A stretch of DNA of 64,000 nucleotides from an uncultured Dehalococcoidia bacterium (lineage in GTDB: Bacteria > Chloroflexota > Dehalococcoidia > Lucifugimonadales > GCA-2712585). Under the pieces are notes generated by a model. The model worked only from the letters and a program-made list of their open reading frames with translations, was not told the DNA's origin and did not search any database. The translations under genes were made by a program, and so were the position numbers. The stretch covers positions 1,597,697-1,661,696 of the forward strand of contig OY282371.1 of assembly GCA_958295715.1 (NCBI GenBank), in the 5' to 3' direction. Positions 61,041 to 64,000 of the stretch are shown piece after piece; within the stretch, counting starts at the first letter, position 1, and every line of letters starts with the position of its first letter.

Positions 61041-61690
61041 CATTCCCGTTCCTCCCCTCCGTCATTCCCGTGAAAACGGGAATCCAGGAAGGCTACATCG
61101 CTTTCACAGGCCCGACCGTAATGGCCTGCCTTTGCCGGATGGCGGCCTCCCCTCTCCTATCCGTCATTCCCGCGCAGGCGGGAAGGGCGCGTGCGCCCAC
61201 TTCTGTTTTGAAGAGGGCTGATTCTGCGTCGGCGGCTCTTGGCGGCGCCCGCCTCAGCGCAAACAGGCCCCTTGGCCTTTCCGCCCTCTCCCATCCGTCA
61301 TTCCCGTGAAAACGGGAATCCAGGAAGGCTACATCGCTTTCACACGCCCGACCGTAATGGCCTGCCTTTGCCGGATGGCGCCTCCCCTCCTATCCGTCAT
61401 TCCCGTTCCTCCACTCCGTCATTCCCGCGCAGGCGGGAATCCATCTTATCCGGTTCTCTTTTAACGCCATCGTCCTCTTTTGACAGAACGTCGAGTTGGG
61501 GCGGCAGGTTGGGCCAGGGGTATGAGAGCGACACAATGGCCGTTTTGCTCTGTGGCCTTCCTGGATTCCCGTTTTCACGGGAATGACGAATGGGGGCGGG
61601 CGTGACGACGGGAGAAGGCGCCTGGGTTTGCGGCAGCAGGTTGGGAATGGGAGGGGGGATGGATTCCCGCCTTCGCGGGAATGACGGAAA
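61041..61690. repeat. dRS3-like hairpin cluster with duplicated composite unit
   Basis: Hairpins at 61064, 61300 (both GTGAAAAC core), 61166 (half site), 61421, 61565 and 61663. The unit from about 61056 to 61140 (hairpin, then GGAAGGCTACATCGCTTTCACA and a pseudo-coding stretch with CCTGCCTTTGCCGGATGG) is repeated at about 61292-61380. GGGCGCGTGCGCCC at 61186 belongs to the composite element. The gap 60895-61802 holds no supported gene. Confidence 0.82.
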
Positions 61691-61802
61691 GGGCGCGGGA
61701 ATGACGAATAGGGGGGCGCGTGGTAAGGAGTGATGGGGGGCGGGCGGGAACGCCGGGCGGGGATGCGTTATGCCAACGGTGTGGTAGAATGCGGCCAAGG
61801 CC

Positions 61803-64000
61803 ATGATTCCCCTCAAGCTCAGCTTAAAAAACTTCCTCTGCTACCGAGGCGAGGCCCCGACCCTCGACCTGTCCGGCATCCACGTGGCCTGCGTCAGCGG
61901 CTCCAACGGCCACGGCAAGTCCGCCCTGCTTGACTCCATCACCTGGGCCCTCTGGGGTGAGGCCCGGGGCAAGAGCCAGGACGACCTCCTCCACTTTGGG
62001 GAGGATGAGATGTGGGTGGAGTTGGAGTTTAGGGCCAGGAACAGGGACTATAAGGTGGTGAGACGCCACCGCCGAGGGGGGCTGCGAGCCCGCCGCGGGG
62101 CCAGTGGGCTGGAGCTTCAGATACGCGGCGGCGACGGATTTCTCCCCATCACCGGCAACACAATGACGGAGACCAAGGCCATGATTGAGGATATCCTCGG
62201 CATGGACTACAACACCTTCATCAACAGCGCCTTCCTCATTCAGGGGCGCGCCGACGAGTTCACCAACAAGACCCCATCGGAACGCAAAGAGGTTCTGGGG
62301 AAGATCATCGGCCTTGGACGCTACGCCGCCCTCCAGGAGCGCAGCCGACGCAAGGCTCAGGAGCGGGAGCGGAGCGGGAACGACGTTGAAGCCGCCTTCC
62401 AATACCTGCGCGAGGAGATAGCCCGAGAGCCGGGGCTAAGGCAGGAGTTGCAGGAAGCGGACAAGTCCCTTGACGCCGTTATCGAAAGCCTAAGCGTCAA
62501 GAGTCGCGAGGCCGAGGATCTGCGGGAGCAGGTCCAGTCCCTGGAGCTAAAGACCCATGAGAGCCGGGACATCCAAGCCAGGCTGCCGGGCGTGCGATCG
62601 GATATAGACAGATACCGGAGGGAGGCCCTGGCGAAGGCGTCCCTGGTTGACGAGTGCCTCAGCCTCGTTGACCGGCGTTTGGCCATTGAGGAGGGGTCTC
62701 GCAGGTACGAGGAGGCCCGCCGGGAGAATGAGGGCCTGAACCGCGCCCGCGCTCAGTACGACGAGTTGAAGGGAAAGGAAACTTCCCTCCTGCGCGTCAT
62801 CGACCGGGCCAAGGCCCAGGTTGACGAGCGGACGCGTACCCTTAAACGCCGGTTGGAATCGGACCTAGCGCCCAAGTCCCAAAGGGCGCCAGGGCTGGAA
62901 GGTCAGCTGGCGGAGGAACGCCGGGCCGCGGCCTCCCTGTCCCAGGAGGAGGAGTCCCTGAGCCGGGAGAGGGCGCAATTGGAGGGGCTGGCCGCCCGCG
63001 AGGGTGAACTGGCAGCCGTCCTAGCTCCTCTCAAGGTGGAGGGCGAGGAGTTGAAGAAGAAGCTGGAACTGCTGGGGGTGTCCCGCCAAGAGGCCCGGTG
63101 CCCCCTGTGCGGCTCCTCACTGGGAGAGGAGGGATGCGAAAGGCTGTCGGAGAGCTACGACCTTCAGATTAAGGAGAAGCGCCAACAGTACGTCAGCAAC
63201 CAGGCGGCCTTGAAGGACGCCAAGGCCCAACGGGAAAGCCTGGCCGCCAAGGTGTCGGGAGGGGAGAAGGCCCTGCGTCGAAGGCAACAGGCGACCCAGG
63301 GCCGGACGGCCAGGTTGGAGCGGGACCTGGAAGAGTCCCACAAAGCCGCGGAGGAGGCGCAAAGGGTCAAGGCCGACCTCGCCAAGCTGGAGGGGCAGGC
63401 GGCCGGCTCCCAGTTCGCCGCCGAGGAGCAGTCCGCCCTTAAAGAGGTCGTGGCGCGGATGGAAAGGCTGGGATACTCGCCGGAGCGTCACCGGGAACTC
63501 GGCGCCGAGCTTCACGCGCTCCAGGCCTACCAGGTAAAGCGCCAACAGCTAGAGGCCGCCATACAAAGACTTCCTCAAGAGAAATCAGCCCTGGCGGAGG
63601 CCAAGAAGATGGAGGGCCGCCGGGGGGAGGAGTTGGCCGCCATGGAGGAACGGCTGGCCCTGCTGAAGTCCGAGATAGGCGGCCTGCCAGCCCTGAAAAG
63701 CCGGTTGGAGGCGGCCCAGAGGGAGCAGGGCCGCTTGGAGGCCGACCGCCAGAGGCTGTTGGTGCGCCGCGGCGGGCTGCAAGAGGGCCTCCAGCGCATT
63801 GAGGGCCACCGGCGGGAGATGACCCGGAGGACCAGGGAGCTAAAGGCCCTGAGGGAGGAGCAGGCCATCTTCGAGGAGCTCCGGGAGGCCTTCGGACGCC
63901 AAGGGGTCCAGGCCCTTCTTATAGAGATACTGCTGCCCCAGATTGAGGAGAGGGCCAACAACCTCCTAGGCCGGATGACCGACGACCGGATGACGGTGAA
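61803..64000 (+). CDS. sbcC: SbcC/Rad50-like ATPase, 5' part (runs off the window)
   Basis: From ATG 61803 the frame is open to the window edge (at least 732 residues). It starts MIPLKLSLKNFLCYRG and has Walker A SGSNGHGKSALLDS (about 32-45) and the Q-loop region FINSAFLIQGRADEFTNKTPSERKEVLGKI. Two long coiled-coil arms follow, separated by a zinc hook CPLCGSSL near residue 432-439. The second arm ends in IEILLPQIEERANNLLGRMTDDRM, near the start of the C-terminal ATPase half. It processes DNA ends and hairpins with SbcD/Mre11; sbcD is not in the window and may lie to the right or elsewhere. Confidence 0.93.
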   Translation, partial: MIPLKLSLKNFLCYRGEAPTLDLSGIHVACVSGSNGHGKSALLDSITWALWGEARGKSQDDLLHFGEDEMWVELEFRARNRDYKVVRRHRRGGLRARRGASGLELQIRGGDGFLPITGNTMTETKAMIEDILGMDYNTFINSAFLIQGRADEFTNKTPSERKEVLGKIIGLGRYAALQERSRRKAQERERSGNDVEAAFQYLREEIAREPGLRQELQEADKSLDAVIESLSVKSREAEDLREQVQSLELKTHESRDIQARLPGVRSDIDRYRREALAKASLVDECLSLVDRRLAIEEGSRRYEEARRENEGLNRARAQYDELKGKETSLLRVIDRAKAQVDERTRTLKRRLESDLAPKSQRAPGLEGQLAEERRAAASLSQEEESLSRERAQLEGLAAREGELAAVLAPLKVEGEELKKKLELLGVSRQEARCPLCGSSLGEEGCERLSESYDLQIKEKRQQYVSNQAALKDAKAQRESLAAKVSGGEKALRRRQQATQGRTARLERDLEESHKAAEEAQRVKADLAKLEGQAAGSQFAAEEQSALKEVVARMERLGYSPERHRELGAELHALQAYQVKRQQLEAAIQRLPQEKSALAEAKKMEGRRGEELAAMEERLALLKSEIGGLPALKSRLEAAQREQGRLEADRQRLLVRRGGLQEGLQRIEGHRREMTRRTRELKALREEQAIFEELREAFGRQGVQALLIEILLPQIEERANNLLGRMTDDRMTV

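Overview
The window looks like a GC-rich bacterial chromosome, with AT-richer patches in the left half. MutS2, a bacterial NurA/HerA pair, SelB, a Vms1-like release factor and dense hairpin repeats ATTCCCGC-N4-GCGGGAAT between core genes would suit a Chloroflexota (Dehalococcoidia-type) genome. That placement is inference from gene content only.

Left half, 1-29.0 kb: a defence island. It opens with a higBA-type toxin-antitoxin pair (the antitoxin is fused to an ImmA/IrrE-type peptidase), then a HepT/MntA pair, then type I restriction genes hsdS and hsdR with a two-gene Kiwa-like cassette (4-TM protein plus DUF4868-like protein) between them. hsdM is not in the window and may lie just to the left. 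On the minus strand follows a tightly overlapping operon: SNF2 helicase with DUF3883, trypsin-like protease, DUF1156 adenine methylase, and a DUF499 ATPase with an Swt1-like HEPN domain. It is divergent from an XRE regulator across a palindromic double promoter. Next is a Gabija-type pair (OLD-family nuclease plus UvrD-like helicase) bounded on the left by a fragment of an hsdS 3' end and on the right by a fragment of an hsdR 5' end. The last module (23.7-29.0 kb) holds two small cysteine-rich proteins, a broken type I specificity gene and a 1257-residue protein of unknown function with a possible nuclease-like N-terminus. It is flanked by 76-bp direct repeats, one of which is the 3' end of the DUF418 gene at 29.0 kb, as if the module had been added at that gene.

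Right half, 29.0-64 kb: mostly housekeeping genes. In order: DUF418 membrane protein, tRNA-Met, a sugar dehydrogenase lipoprotein, MutS2, a MacAB-like export system with a very long adaptor, SelB-NurA-HAS barrel-HerA in one overlapping operon, two tandem copies of a 69-residue CxxC protein (the second with a CTG start), a zincin, endonuclease IV, an alcohol dehydrogenase-type oxidoreductase, an alpha/beta hydrolase, an ABC-2 exporter, a NUDIX hydrolase, a class III aminotransferase, a SelW-like selenoprotein read through an in-frame TGA, protoglobin, tRNA-Gly, an amidase with a possible small partner, a second hydrolase, a Vms1-like peptidyl-tRNA hydrolase, an aquaporin-like channel and the 5' part of an SbcC/Rad50 gene that runs off the right edge.

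From 47.8 kb on, most long gaps are filled with dRS3-like hairpin repeats, some in ordered tandem units; I saw none in the defence island. The main points for follow-up are the passenger genes sitting inside restriction-type operons (including a footprint showing that the Gabija pair once sat between hsdS and hsdR), the protease built into the DUF1156/DUF499/helicase operon, the accretion repeats at the DUF418 gene, the 1257-residue protein, and the selenoprotein.
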